DNA of 64,000 nt from positions 62,001-126,000 of the forward strand of contig NZ_QWET01000002.1 in NCBI RefSeq assembly GCF_003573545.1. Direction: 5' to 3'. The notes below the pieces were generated by a model. It did not search any database. It was not told the origin of the DNA and was given only the letters and a program-made list of their open reading frames with translations. Of this stretch, positions 1-9,269 are shown one piece after another. Position numbers and translations under genes: made by a program. Origin of the DNA: Mariniphaga sediminis (lineage in GTDB: Bacteria; Bacteroidota; Bacteroidia; Bacteroidales; Prolixibacteraceae). How positions within the stretch are numbered: position 1 is the stretch's first letter; each line of letters begins with the position of its first letter.

Positions 1-420
1 ATTGGTATTTTTCTTCAGGGAGTAGGAAAGGCTGATGGAATAATCCGCGATCAGGGTATTATGCCATTTCTTATGGGAGGTACTATCCAGGAACAACACA
101 AAGACCGTTGGACCCCTGACAATAAGGATGCAACATTCCCTCGTTTTGCATTTAATGAAACCAATAATGAACAAACATCAAGTTTCTGGATGCGCAATGC
201 GGCTTATATGCGGCTAAAAAACCTGCAGGTTGGCTATTCCTTGCCGGCAAGTGTAACCAACCGGATAAAAGCCGAAAAGCTTCGTATTTACCTGAGTGGA
301 CAAAACCTGCTTACCCTGGAAAACTTCTGGGATGGATACGATGTTGAGGCTCCTGTGGGTAATGGAGGTTACTATCCACAAGTAAAAACTTTCAGTATTG
401 GTGTTGATGTCAAATTTTAA
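1..420 (+). CDS. SusC/RagA-family TonB-dependent outer-membrane receptor, C-terminal fragment
   Basis: The reading frame is open from the first base of the window and ends at 420, so this is the last ~139 residues of a much longer protein (SusC homologues are usually about 1000 aa). The visible part has the typical SusC end: a FWMRNAAYMRLKNLQVGYSLP segment around residue 60, RIYLSGQNLLT, an aromatic-rich strand and a final FSIGVDVKF with a terminal Phe, the beta-barrel assembly signal. SusC proteins import oligosaccharides across the outer membrane together with the SusD lipoprotein, encoded here 12 bases downstream. The substrate cannot be told from this fragment. Confidence 0.93.
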   Translation: MGIFLQGVGKADGIIRDQGIMPFLMGGTIQEQHKDRWTPDNKDATFPRFAFNETNNEQTSSFWMRNAAYMRLKNLQVGYSLPASVTNRIKAEKLRIYLSGQNLLTLENFWDGYDVEAPVGNGGYYPQVKTFSIGVDVKF

Positions 421-432
421 TTGTAAAAAAAT

Positions 433-2130
433 ATGAAATCAAAAATAAAATATTCCATTTTAACCATTTTACTAACATTTGCGTTGGTATCATGCGAAGA
501 TTATCTGGAAAAATATCCGCTAAATAATCCATCTGACGCCACATTTTTATCTAACGAAACAGAGCTGAAGATGGCAGTGGCCGGTTGCTACAACATATTA
601 TGGTCGCGAGTACAATCAATGCCATTTGTTCCTGTTTTCGATCAAGTATCTGATATTGGCTGGGACAGGAATGGTTCTCCGCTTCAGGCAGCAGGGCGTG
701 GTGACGCTGATTCAAGAAATGCCGATTTGTTAGGCCTTTGGACAAATTTATACCAAGGCATATCAAGATGCAATTATTTGATTACAAACATGGAAAGAGG
801 ACAAGAAAACATACCGGCTCAGGTTTTTGCACAGAGCAAAGCAGAAGCCCGATTTCTTAGAGCACTCTATTACCATTATCTAATAGAACTTTGGGGTGGA
901 GTTCCATTGGTAACAACTCCTTTATCTCTGTCTGAGTCTAATGTTCCAAGAGCTACAAAATCGGACATCGCTGACTTTCTGATTACTGAATTGAACGAAT
1001 GCGCCAATGATTTGCCGCAAGAAACCAATCCTTTATCGGGAAGAGCTTCAAAAGCAGCAGCGTGGGCACTCGTATCAAGAATAGCTTTGTATAATGAACG
1101 TTGGAGCGATGCTATTTCTGCTGCGCAAAAAGTAATGGCCATGGAAGGCACAGAAGTACTTTTACATGACAACTATATGGATCTTTTCCAATATGCCGGG
1201 CAGGATTCAAAAGAAATAATTTTTTCTGTTCAATTCCTGAAAGGAGAACAGATGCACTCTATGTTTCGCTTCTTTGGTACCCGAAATGCAAAAGGACATA
1301 CCAATAAGAAGCCAAGTTACCAAACTGCTGACACGTGGGAATGTATTGACGGACTTCAGATTGATGAATCGCCATTGTATGATCCGCAAAATCCATTTGC
1401 AAACAGAGACCCCAGGTTAAATTTTACGCTTTCATTGCCTGGTTCTATCTTTTTGGGATTTCAGTATGAAACCCACGGCGACAGCCTTTATTGCTGGAAT
1501 TACAATGTGGATCCGCCGCAAAGAATACCCAACCTGGAAGCCACTCACGCTTATGCCACATTTACCGGAATTGGCTGGCGAAAATATGCCGATAACCTGG
1601 ATAAAGATGCTGTAAACGACAGTGAGCTGAATATGATTGTAATGCGCTATGCTGAAGTCTTGCTTAACTACGCTGAAGCAAAAATTGAAGCCGGTCAAAT
1701 AGACCAGTCTGTTCTTGATGCCATCAACAAAGTGAGACAGCGTCCAACAGTTGAGATGCCTCCAATTACAACCACTGATCAAACAGAACTGAGGTATGCA
1801 GTAAGACGCGAAAGAAAATATGAATTGTCTTGTGAAGGACTCCGTCTTTTCGATATCCGCAGGTGGAAAATTGCAGAGAATGTTATGAATCTGCCTGTTC
1901 TGGGTCGTATGAAAAAAGCGTATCCAGCTATTGCCCCAAGAGTAGACGAACACGGAACATCGTATTACGACAATATTCCGATAGCTCAGCAGGGAGAATC
2001 AGCAGACTTTAAAATGCGCGTGGTGGAGATTCGCTCTTTTGATAAAAATCGCGACTATTTATGGCCGATTCCTTATGTTGAAATGGATACAAATTCAGAA
2101 ATGACACAAAATCCCGGATACGGGGATTAG
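433..2130 (+). CDS. SusD/RagB-family nutrient-binding outer-membrane lipoprotein
   Basis: 565 aa, the usual SusD length. A lipoprotein signal peptide ends at the lipobox LVSC (Cys about residue 21), followed by EDYLEKYPLN, a standard SusD start. The N-terminal helical part (AEARFLRALYYHYLIELWGGVPL, about residues 138-160) is the TPR-like SusD core, and the C-terminal part (YAEVLLNYAEAK, INKVRQR, RRERKYELSCEGLRLFDIRRW) is the RagB/SusD family signature. It caps the SusC barrel on the cell surface and binds the glycan. It starts 12 bases after the SusC gene and is followed by a strong terminator, so SusC-SusD is probably a closed transcription unit. Confidence 0.95.
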   Translation: MKSKIKYSILTILLTFALVSCEDYLEKYPLNNPSDATFLSNETELKMAVAGCYNILWSRVQSMPFVPVFDQVSDIGWDRNGSPLQAAGRGDADSRNADLLGLWTNLYQGISRCNYLITNMERGQENIPAQVFAQSKAEARFLRALYYHYLIELWGGVPLVTTPLSLSESNVPRATKSDIADFLITELNECANDLPQETNPLSGRASKAAAWALVSRIALYNERWSDAISAAQKVMAMEGTEVLLHDNYMDLFQYAGQDSKEIIFSVQFLKGEQMHSMFRFFGTRNAKGHTNKKPSYQTADTWECIDGLQIDESPLYDPQNPFANRDPRLNFTLSLPGSIFLGFQYETHGDSLYCWNYNVDPPQRIPNLEATHAYATFTGIGWRKYADNLDKDAVNDSELNMIVMRYAEVLLNYAEAKIEAGQIDQSVLDAINKVRQRPTVEMPPITTTDQTELRYAVRRERKYELSCEGLRLFDIRRWKIAENVMNLPVLGRMKKAYPAIAPRVDEHGTSYYDNIPIAQQGESADFKMRVVEIRSFDKNRDYLWPIPYVEMDTNSEMTQNPGYGD

Positions 2131-2146
2131 CTTAGTTTAGTTCATT

Positions 2147-2189
2147 GTGGTTCCCCGGCGAAACCCAGGGAACCACTTTTTTCTTTTTG
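2147..2189 (+). terminator. Rho-independent terminator after susD homologue
   Basis: A perfect 9-bp stem, GTGGTTCCC (2147-2155) with GGGAACCAC (2168-2176), closes a 12-base loop and is followed directly by a T-rich run (TTTTTTTCTTTTT). It lies 16 bases after the SusD stop. It should end SusCD transcription or strongly reduce readthrough into the FAD oxidoreductases that start at 2403. The remaining stretch to 2402 is AT-rich with no gene and no convincing promoter. Confidence 0.85.
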
Positions 2190-2402
2190 TTCTCAAAAAA
2201 ATAGGAAGAATAGTACTATACCCGTTATATTAGCGCCAAACATTAAGTAATGTTTAAACCGCTTAATTTTCTAACTGTTTTATTTATTAAAATTTCATTT
2301 ATTTCGGATTTAATGAATGGGAGTTTGGATATAATACCCTTTTCCTAATTTATTCTAGAAATACTAAAAAATGTAATCATTATTAACCATTAAGATATTA
2401 CT

Positions 2403-4109
2403 ATGTTTGCTACAAAAAAATTTCTGACAATTATTCTTGCACTGATTGTGTCATCAATATTTCCATTCGATGCCCAAAGTCAAACAAAGGAGTACGACAT
2501 TGTAATTTACGGGGGAACCTCTGCCGGGATTGCGGCAGCCATTCAAAGTTCGCGTATGGGGAAATCGGTAGTGGTAATTGAACCATCCACACGACTCGGA
2601 GGATTAACCACCGGCGGGCTGGGAGCCACTGACATTGGTAACAAACAGGCCGTTGGCGGAATTTCCCGTGAGTTTTACCAGAATATTAAAAGGTATTACG
2701 AAAAACCGGAAAACTGGAAATGGCAGAAACCGGAAGAATACCGACAAAGCAGAAACAAAAAAGGAGAAGATGCGATGTGGACTTTTGAACCGTCAGTTGC
2801 ATTAAAAGTATATGAAAAAATGATGGCAGCCGAAAAAATCGATGTGGTCTATGAGCAACGGCTGAACCGAAAAAACGGTGTAAAGAAACAGGCAAAAAAG
2901 ATTGTGGAAATTGAAATGGAAGGCGGACAGAAATACCGTGGAAAAATGTTTATCGACGCCACTTACGAGGGTGACTTAATGGCAACTGCCGGTGTTAGTT
3001 ACACCTACGGCCGTGAATCAAACAAGGAATATGGCGAAACATTGAATGGGGTTCAGGCCAATGATATTGGCATAACCCTCAAAAGGGGCGTTTCACTCAA
3101 CAGCATTCACCACAATTTTATTGATGGCGTTGATCCCTACGTTGTACAAGGCGATCCTTCGAGCGGATTATTGCCGTTTATTGTTGAAGGTGGCCCCGGT
3201 ATTGACGGGCGTGGCGACAAAGGTATTCAGGCCTACTGTTTCCGTATGACCCTGACCGACCATCCGGACAACCGCATTCCTTTTAAAAAGCCTGTTGGGT
3301 ACAACGAACTGGAATATGAACTCCTTTTCCGGAATTATGAAGCTGCCGAAGGGCCGATTGAAGAAATGTACCATTACGGCGATCCACTGGTTCCCTGGAT
3401 AAATTCAGCGATGCCTAACCGGAAAACCGACACCAACAACCAGAAGGGTTTCTCTACCGATTTTATCGGGCAGAACTGGGATTATCCGGAAGGCAGCTAT
3501 GAAGAACGTGAAAAAATTATCGAACGGCACCGGTCGTACCAGCAGGGATTAATGTGGACCCTGGCCTACCATCCGCGTATTCCGGAGAAAGTAAGAGACG
3601 CCGTTTCGAAATGGGGAACCTGCAAAGATGAGTACGAACGGGAAGACGGTTGGCAGCAGCAGTTGTATATCCGCGAAGCACGCCGGATGATTAGCGATTA
3701 TGTAATGACCCAACGCCACTGCGAAGGATTGGATGTGGCTGAAGATCCGGTTAGCCTGGCAGCCTACGGAATGGATTCGCACCAGGTGCAACGCTATGTA
3801 GATGCCAATGGTTATGTCCAGAACGAAGGCAACGTGGAAGCACATGGATTTTCACCCTACCCTATCAGCTACCGTTCCATCATTCCCAAAAAAGAAGAAT
3901 GCAACAACCTGCTGGTACCTGTTTGCGTAAGTTCGACCCACATTGCTTTCGGCTCCATTCGTATGGAACCTGTCTTTATGATTTTGGGCCAGTCGGCAGC
4001 CACTGCAGCGGCTTTGGCCATCGAAAACAAAACAGATGTACATGCACTGGACTACAACATTCTGAAAAGCCGTTTGCTGGAAGACAAACAAATTCTGGCA
4101 CACGAATGA
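2403..4109 (+). CDS. exported FAD-dependent oxidoreductase (FAD_oxidored family), first of three
   Basis: 568 aa. A Sec-type signal peptide (residues 1 to about 26, ending around FDAQSQ) precedes a Rossmann FAD-binding start, [16 protein letters not shown] (about 31-46), then an acidic strand end ([12 protein letters not shown]) and the GGLTTGGLG loop. The C-terminal region ([24 protein letters not shown], about 515-540) closes the FAD site, as is typical of the PF12831 group often labelled xanthan-lyase-like. The substrate is unknown; in Bacteroidota these proteins cluster with glycan-utilisation genes and are thought to act on sugars in the periplasm. Closely related to the next gene (shared [23 protein letters not shown] and [12 protein letters not shown] blocks), so the pair arose by duplication. 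Confidence 0.88.
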   Translation: MFATKKFLTIILALIVSSIFPFDAQSQTKEYDIVIYGGTSAGIAAAIQSSRMGKSVVVIEPSTRLGGLTTGGLGATDIGNKQAVGGISREFYQNIKRYYEKPENWKWQKPEEYRQSRNKKGEDAMWTFEPSVALKVYEKMMAAEKIDVVYEQRLNRKNGVKKQAKKIVEIEMEGGQKYRGKMFIDATYEGDLMATAGVSYTYGRESNKEYGETLNGVQANDIGITLKRGVSLNSIHHNFIDGVDPYVVQGDPSSGLLPFIVEGGPGIDGRGDKGIQAYCFRMTLTDHPDNRIPFKKPVGYNELEYELLFRNYEAAEGPIEEMYHYGDPLVPWINSAMPNRKTDTNNQKGFSTDFIGQNWDYPEGSYEEREKIIERHRSYQQGLMWTLAYHPRIPEKVRDAVSKWGTCKDEYEREDGWQQQLYIREARRMISDYVMTQRHCEGLDVAEDPVSLAAYGMDSHQVQRYVDANGYVQNEGNVEAHGFSPYPISYRSIIPKKEECNNLLVPVCVSSTHIAFGSIRMEPVFMILGQSAATAAALAIENKTDVHALDYNILKSRLLEDKQILAHE

Positions 4110-4147
4110 GATAAAGTTTCTTTCAATACTTACTAAAACGAAATAAA

Positions 4148-5842
4148 ATGAAGTCGAATCATAAATACCTGTTTGGGGCAACAACATTCCTGGGACTCCT
4201 TTTTATACTATTCATATTCCAGGGATGTAAAAATCAGCCCGCCCATACTTTTGAGGCCGACGTAGTTATTTACGGAGGCACATCGGCTGCTGTTATCGCC
4301 GCAGTTGAGGTGGCTCAATCGGGCAAATCCGTCATTGTCGTTTCTCCCGACATTCATTTGGGAGGACTGACCGCAGGTGGACTGGGTTGGACTGACACCG
4401 GCAAAAAAGAGACCATTGGCGGGCTGGCCCGAAATTTTTACCACCGCGTGTACAACCATTACCAACAGGACGAGGCCTGGAAATGGATGCAAAAGGAAGA
4501 ATACGGGAATACCGGCCAGGGAACTCCTGCCATTGACGGGGACATGCGTACTATGTGGATTTTTGAGCCGCACATTGCCGAACAGGTTTTTGAAGAGCTG
4601 ATTCAGGAAAATAACATTGAATTGTATCGTGATGAATGGCTCGACCGGAAAAACGGAGTAAAAAAGACCGATGGAAAGATTACTTCTATCACCACACTTT
4701 CCGGCAAAACATTCCAGGGAAAAATGTTTATGGATGCCACTTACGAAGGCGATTTGCTGGCTTCGGCCGGGGTTAGTTACCACGTGGGCCGCGAAGGCAC
4801 CAATGTTTACGGGGAAGAGTGGAACGGAGTACAAACAGGGGTTTACCACCACCGGCACCATTTTAAAGTACTTGCCCAGCCTATCGACCCCTATTGGGAG
4901 CCGGGGAATCCGGTAAGCGGACTGCTACCACGCATTAGCCCCGACCCACCGGGAGAAAAAGGCGAAGGCGATAACCGGATACAGGCATACTGTTTCAGGG
5001 TATGCATGACCAACCATCCTGAAAACCGCATCCCTTTTCCCAAACCTGAAGGCTACGATTCCACCCAGTATGAATTGTTGGTGCGTATTTTTGATGCCGG
5101 CTGGCGCGAATGGTTCGGGAAGTTCGACGCCATTCCCAACCGGAAAACCGACACCAACAACCACGGCCCTTTTAGCAGCGACAATATCGGAATGAATTAC
5201 GATTACCCCGAAGCCAGCTACGAACGCCGCAGGGAAATCATCAAAGAACATGAAACTTACCAAAAGGGACTCCTTTGGTTTGTAGCTAACGACAAGCGGG
5301 TTCCCGAAGACATTCAGACAGAAATGAAAAAATGGGGCCTGCCAAAAGATGAGTTTACAGACAACGGGCATTGGCCTCATCAAATCTATGTACGTGAAGC
5401 CCGGCGAATGATTGGCAAATTTGTGATGACAGAAAACGAGTTGCTGAAGCGCACTCCCACTCCCCAATCGGTAGGGATGGGTTCCTACACCATTGATTCC
5501 CACAATGTGCAACGATATGTAGATGAAAACGGACACGTTCATAATGAAGGCGATATCGGTGTTTCACTACCCGGTCCCTACGAAATTGCCTATGGCGCCC
5601 TGGTCCCTAAAAAAGAAGAGTGCCAGAACCTGCTGGTTCCGGTCTGTGCATCTGCCAGCCACATTGCTTTTGGCTCCATTCGGATGGAACCGGTATTTAT
5701 GATTCTTGGCCAGTCGGCGGCAGTAGCTGCCTGCATGGCTATCGACAAAAACAGTGCTGTTCAGGATGTGGAGTACGAAAAACTAAAAAAACGGCTGTTG
5801 CATAAAGGACAGGTATTAACCCTGGAAAATATCATTCAATAA
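4148..5842 (+). CDS. FAD-dependent oxidoreductase lipoprotein (FAD_oxidored family), second of three
   Basis: 564 aa, starting 38 bases after its paralogue. The N-terminus is a lipoprotein signal with lipobox FQGC (Cys about residue 27), unlike the Sec signal of its neighbour, so this copy is predicted to be membrane-anchored. The FAD motif is [14 protein letters not shown] (about 39-52), followed by GGLTAGGLGWTDTG and the same C-terminal [20 protein letters not shown] block. Relative to the first copy, a ~13-residue stretch is missing just before PNRKTDTNN, which could alter the active-site rim. Substrate unknown. Co-transcription with both flanking oxidoreductases is likely from the short same-strand gaps (38 and 53 bases). 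Confidence 0.87.
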   Translation: MKSNHKYLFGATTFLGLLFILFIFQGCKNQPAHTFEADVVIYGGTSAAVIAAVEVAQSGKSVIVVSPDIHLGGLTAGGLGWTDTGKKETIGGLARNFYHRVYNHYQQDEAWKWMQKEEYGNTGQGTPAIDGDMRTMWIFEPHIAEQVFEELIQENNIELYRDEWLDRKNGVKKTDGKITSITTLSGKTFQGKMFMDATYEGDLLASAGVSYHVGREGTNVYGEEWNGVQTGVYHHRHHFKVLAQPIDPYWEPGNPVSGLLPRISPDPPGEKGEGDNRIQAYCFRVCMTNHPENRIPFPKPEGYDSTQYELLVRIFDAGWREWFGKFDAIPNRKTDTNNHGPFSSDNIGMNYDYPEASYERRREIIKEHETYQKGLLWFVANDKRVPEDIQTEMKKWGLPKDEFTDNGHWPHQIYVREARRMIGKFVMTENELLKRTPTPQSVGMGSYTIDSHNVQRYVDENGHVHNEGDIGVSLPGPYEIAYGALVPKKEECQNLLVPVCASASHIAFGSIRMEPVFMILGQSAAVAACMAIDKNSAVQDVEYEKLKKRLLHKGQVLTLENIIQ

Positions 5843-5852
5843 CGGGCAAATA

Positions 5853-5874
5853 AAATCAGACCCGGTTCTGATTT
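5853..5874 (+). promoter_or_regulatory. small hairpin between the second and third FAD oxidoreductase genes
   Basis: AAATCAGA (5853-5860) and TCTGATTT (5867-5874) form a perfect 8-bp stem with a 6-base loop. No T-run follows, so it is not a standard terminator. It may stabilise or process the polycistronic mRNA, or weaken readthrough into the third gene. The function is inferred only from the pairing. Confidence 0.35.
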
Positions 5875-5895
5875 GCGAAAAAATATAAAACCATA

Positions 5896-8800
5896 ATGAT
5901 GAAACGACGAAACTTTGTAAAAACCGCGGCAGCCGGGTCAGCATTTTTGCTGACCCCGGGGGCATTTGCTTTTAACTACTCCTCGAATCCGGACGAAAAA
6001 AAATATTGCTACCAGTCGGAACGAAAAATACCGGTGGCTTACAACGTAGATGTAGTTGTTATCGGCGGATCGCTGGCAGCCGTGGCAGCAGCGACAGATG
6101 CCGCACAGAACGGGGCAAAAGTTTTCCTCGTCGCCCAGGAACCTTACCTCGGTGAAGATATTTGCGGAACATACCGTTTGTGGACGAGCGATCAAAGCAT
6201 TTTAAATACCGAACTGGGCAAGAAAATTTTCGGAGAAGGCCTGCCCACCCCGATGCATGTAAAACGTACTCTCGACAATGAACTGATTAATAACAATGTC
6301 GACTTCCTTTATTCCAGTTATGTAACCGATATTCTGAACGATAAGAATGACCAACCTGCCGGAGTTGTCATCTCCAACCGTTCCGGAAGACAGGCCATCT
6401 TTGCAAAAACAATTATCGACGCTACCCCGCGGGCTTTGGTGGCCCGAATGGCTGGAGCGCAGTTCGGAAGTTATCCTTCGGGAAAGCAAACCTTCAAATT
6501 TACCGTTGTGGGAAACAAGTTGAAGCAAACGCCCGGACTCACCGGAAAAATTCACGACGAGCAGGTGCAGCTAAAATTTGTGTCAACAGGGAATACACAG
6601 GGGAGTGGTTTTTCCGATGCCGATATCCGTTACAATGCCATAGAGTATACCATTCAGATTGACATGAAAGACGGCAGTTGGGCTTCGTTTGCCGAAGCAG
6701 AGCAAATGGCCCGCGACCTAACCTGGGACTCAGATCAGGTAGAGTCGGCAGATCTCCTTTTCCAAAATCCACCGGACAAAATGGTGGGGCAAAAAAGGTG
6801 GAACAATGCCAGCGTAGATTTGGAAAACATCAACCTGAAAGTTTTTCAGCCACGAAAGCCAGAAAACATTTTTGTGTTGAGCGGAAGCGCTAATTTGAGC
6901 GATGCAGCAGCAGAAACCTTGCTCCAGCCGGGCAAACTTATCCGGATTGGAGAACGGATTGGGAAAGAGGCCGCAACGATTGCCAGCACGTTAACCAAAA
7001 TACAATCGGCTAAAATAAAAGGCATCAACCAACAAAATATACTGCCTGGTGATGTGGGCGAGATTTTGGAAGGACTACGCCCGTCACTGAACCTGGACGA
7101 AGTGGTTGCCGAAGAGACAACCTTGCCTGTTTTGGGCACTTACGATGTAGTAGTAATGGGCGGCGGAACAGCCGGCGCTCCCGCGGCAGTTGGCGCATCT
7201 CAACAGGGAGCAAAAACATTGGTGCTCGACTACATGCACGGAATGGGGGGCATGGGAACCCTGGGCATGATCGGAAAATATTACCACGGGTACCGGAAAG
7301 GGTACACCAACATTGTAGATCTCGGTGTTAAAAATATAGACCCGGATAATCCCCGAAAAAAGAAGTCACTCGGCGAATGGGTTTTCGACTGGAAAACAGA
7401 ATATTTCCGGAAAGAAATCCGTAATGCAGGTGGCGATATCTGGTTTGGGGTGCTGGGCAGTGGAGCCTATGTGGAAAACGGACAGGTGAAAGGTGTAGTG
7501 GTGGCAACCCCGGAAGGCAAAGGGGTGGTGCTTGCCCACACGGTGATCGATTCGACCGGAAGTGCGGATATTGCCATTGCGGCAGGAGCAGAATATAGCT
7601 ATACCGACGGACTTTCAGTGGCAGTGCAGGGGGCAGGTTTACCCTTTAAAAATCCCGACGATTTTTATAATAACACCGACTGGACATTCATCAGCGACTC
7701 CGACATGCTGGATGTGTGGCGGGCATTTATTGTGGCCAAAGATAAATTCAAAGAACAATACGACATCGGAAAGATACCACAAACCCGCGAGCGCCGGCGA
7801 ATGGTGGGCGATTTCACAGTGGGCGTGCTTGATGTTTACAACCACCGAACATATCCTGATACCATTTCGGCACATCTTAGCTCGTTCGACACGCATGGGT
7901 TTACCGAGGATCCGTTCTTCTCGTTAAAACCTCCGGCTCACAGCGGAGTGGATGTTCTGGCATTTGTCCCCTTCAGGGCACTTCTTCCCAAAGGACTGGA
8001 AGGGATTGCTGTTACGGGACTGGGGGCAAGCGCCCACCGGGATGCCATGCCGGTTATCCGCATGCAGCCCTGCTTGCAAAACCAGGGATATGCCGTAGGA
8101 ATGGCTGCCGCATGGGCAAAATTTAACAACCAAAAAATCCGGTACGTTGATGTAAAAGCGCTGCAAAAAGAGCTGGTACAAATTGAAAGTTTGCCGGAGC
8201 ATGTGCTTACTGACGTGGACAATTTTCCACCGCCCTACGAAAAAATTCAGCAGGCTGCCCAAACAGTGGTGAATGACCTGGAAGGGCTGGAAATTATTTT
8301 ATGGGATAAAGAAAGAGGAATTACGGCATTAACGGATAAATTTCATTTGTCTCAAAACGAAGAACACAAACTTGTTTATGCGCGCATTCTCGGCATGCTG
8401 GGGGAACAGGACGGCTGGCAGGAACTGATTGCCGCCCTTGATAGCTACGACGATTGGGATGAAGGCTGGAATTTCACCGGCATGGGCCAGTTCGGAAAGA
8501 GTATCAGCTACCTCGACAGCCTGATTATCGCTACCGGAAGGACGGGAAGAACAGAGGCACTTCCATCCATCATTCGCCTGGCAGAAAAGCTAACACCCGA
8601 AAGCCACTTCTCACACTTCAGGGCTGTTGCCATTGCCCTGGAAACCATTGGCGATCCCAAAGGAGCTGAACCGCTTTTCAAAATACTGGAATTGCCCGGT
8701 GTACGGGGACATACAATGCCTGATATCAAAACAGCGAAAGAACGCACTCCCGCCCATAAAAACGATGTTTCAACCCGAAACAATTCATTGCGGGAACTAA

Positions 8801-8958
8801 TATTGGGCCGTGCGCTATACAAATGTGGCGACTACAATGGTGTAGGGAACCAGATTCTGAACGATTACTCCAAAGACCTGCGCGGACATTATTTCCGCCA
8901 TGCCAATGGAGTTCTTCAGCTATTTTCAGGACAAAAGGAAAAAGAAATAGAGTTATAA
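5896..8958 (+). CDS. large RR-signal FAD oxidoreductase with two FAD-binding regions and a helical C-terminus, third of three
   Basis: 1020 aa, roughly twice the length of its neighbours. The start MMKRRNFVKTAAAGSAFLLT resembles a twin-arginine signal peptide. Two dinucleotide-binding motifs are visible: VDVVVIGGSLAAVAAATDAA (about 51-70) and YDVVVMGGGTAGAPAA (about 416-431, followed by LDYMHGMGGMGTLG). So two FAD_oxidored-like units are fused, and the second has the better-conserved GxGxxG. After about residue 780 the protein becomes helical with HEAT-like repeats (AEPLFKILELPGV). Either of two adjacent ATGs (5896, 5899) could be used. Substrate unknown. Position at the end of the FAD gene series suggests all three work on the same compound or on successive steps. 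Confidence 0.83.
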   Translation: MMKRRNFVKTAAAGSAFLLTPGAFAFNYSSNPDEKKYCYQSERKIPVAYNVDVVVIGGSLAAVAAATDAAQNGAKVFLVAQEPYLGEDICGTYRLWTSDQSILNTELGKKIFGEGLPTPMHVKRTLDNELINNNVDFLYSSYVTDILNDKNDQPAGVVISNRSGRQAIFAKTIIDATPRALVARMAGAQFGSYPSGKQTFKFTVVGNKLKQTPGLTGKIHDEQVQLKFVSTGNTQGSGFSDADIRYNAIEYTIQIDMKDGSWASFAEAEQMARDLTWDSDQVESADLLFQNPPDKMVGQKRWNNASVDLENINLKVFQPRKPENIFVLSGSANLSDAAAETLLQPGKLIRIGERIGKEAATIASTLTKIQSAKIKGINQQNILPGDVGEILEGLRPSLNLDEVVAEETTLPVLGTYDVVVMGGGTAGAPAAVGASQQGAKTLVLDYMHGMGGMGTLGMIGKYYHGYRKGYTNIVDLGVKNIDPDNPRKKKSLGEWVFDWKTEYFRKEIRNAGGDIWFGVLGSGAYVENGQVKGVVVATPEGKGVVLAHTVIDSTGSADIAIAAGAEYSYTDGLSVAVQGAGLPFKNPDDFYNNTDWTFISDSDMLDVWRAFIVAKDKFKEQYDIGKIPQTRERRRMVGDFTVGVLDVYNHRTYPDTISAHLSSFDTHGFTEDPFFSLKPPAHSGVDVLAFVPFRALLPKGLEGIAVTGLGASAHRDAMPVIRMQPCLQNQGYAVGMAAAWAKFNNQKIRYVDVKALQKELVQIESLPEHVLTDVDNFPPPYEKIQQAAQTVVNDLEGLEIILWDKERGITALTDKFHLSQNEEHKLVYARILGMLGEQDGWQELIAALDSYDDWDEGWNFTGMGQFGKSISYLDSLIIATGRTGRTEALPSIIRLAEKLTPESHFSHFRAVAIALETIGDPKGAEPLFKILELPGVRGHTMPDIKTAKERTPAHKNDVSTRNNSLRELILGRALYKCGDYNGVGNQILNDYSKDLRGHYFRHANGVLQLFSGQKEKEIEL

Positions 8959-9076
8959 ACTACTCGTTCAAAACAGCGTACTCAAAATAAAATTACAGGG
9001 ATTTATTGTTCCGCTGGAAGAGACAATAATATATCTGGCGAATCAAGAGTTGATATTAGCTAATTATCAGTAATTC

Positions 9077-9250
9077 AACCCACTTTGGGGTTTCGTCTTT
9101 ACCCCGCATTGCCTTCCCCGAGCTTCGCATGGGGCTATTTTAATTTATGTCCTTCGGACACTTCTTTATCCCGAAAGGGATTAAATAATAATAGCCATGG
9201 GTAAAACCCGTGGTAATAAAGTGGATATGATAAGAACCCCGAAGTGGGTT
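9077..9250. repeat. nested inverted-repeat intergenic element between convergent genes
   Basis: Outer arms AACCCACTTTGGGG (9077-9090) and CCCCGAAGTGGGTT (9237-9250) match at 13 of 14 positions as inverted repeats. Inside lies a second dyad, GGCTATTTTAATTT (9133-9146) with AAATAATAATAGCC (9183-9196), and small hairpins TGTCC-TTC-GGACA (9148-9160), ATCCC-GAAA-GGGAT (9168-9181) and CCATGGGT-AAA-ACCCGTGG (9195-9213; one mismatch; overlapping the second dyad by two bases). It fills most of the gap between two converging genes and holds no gene. This is the layout of dispersed REP-like intergenic elements; whether it recurs in the genome cannot be seen here. Confidence 0.7.
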
Positions 9251-9269
9251 CAGCCCTTCGAATATATCA

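Noticed and set aside
9001-9040. TTATTGT/ACAATAA hairpin after the third FAD oxidoreductase gene as a terminator
   Set aside because: AT-only short stem without a T-run; the nested-dyad element just downstream is the clearer structure.
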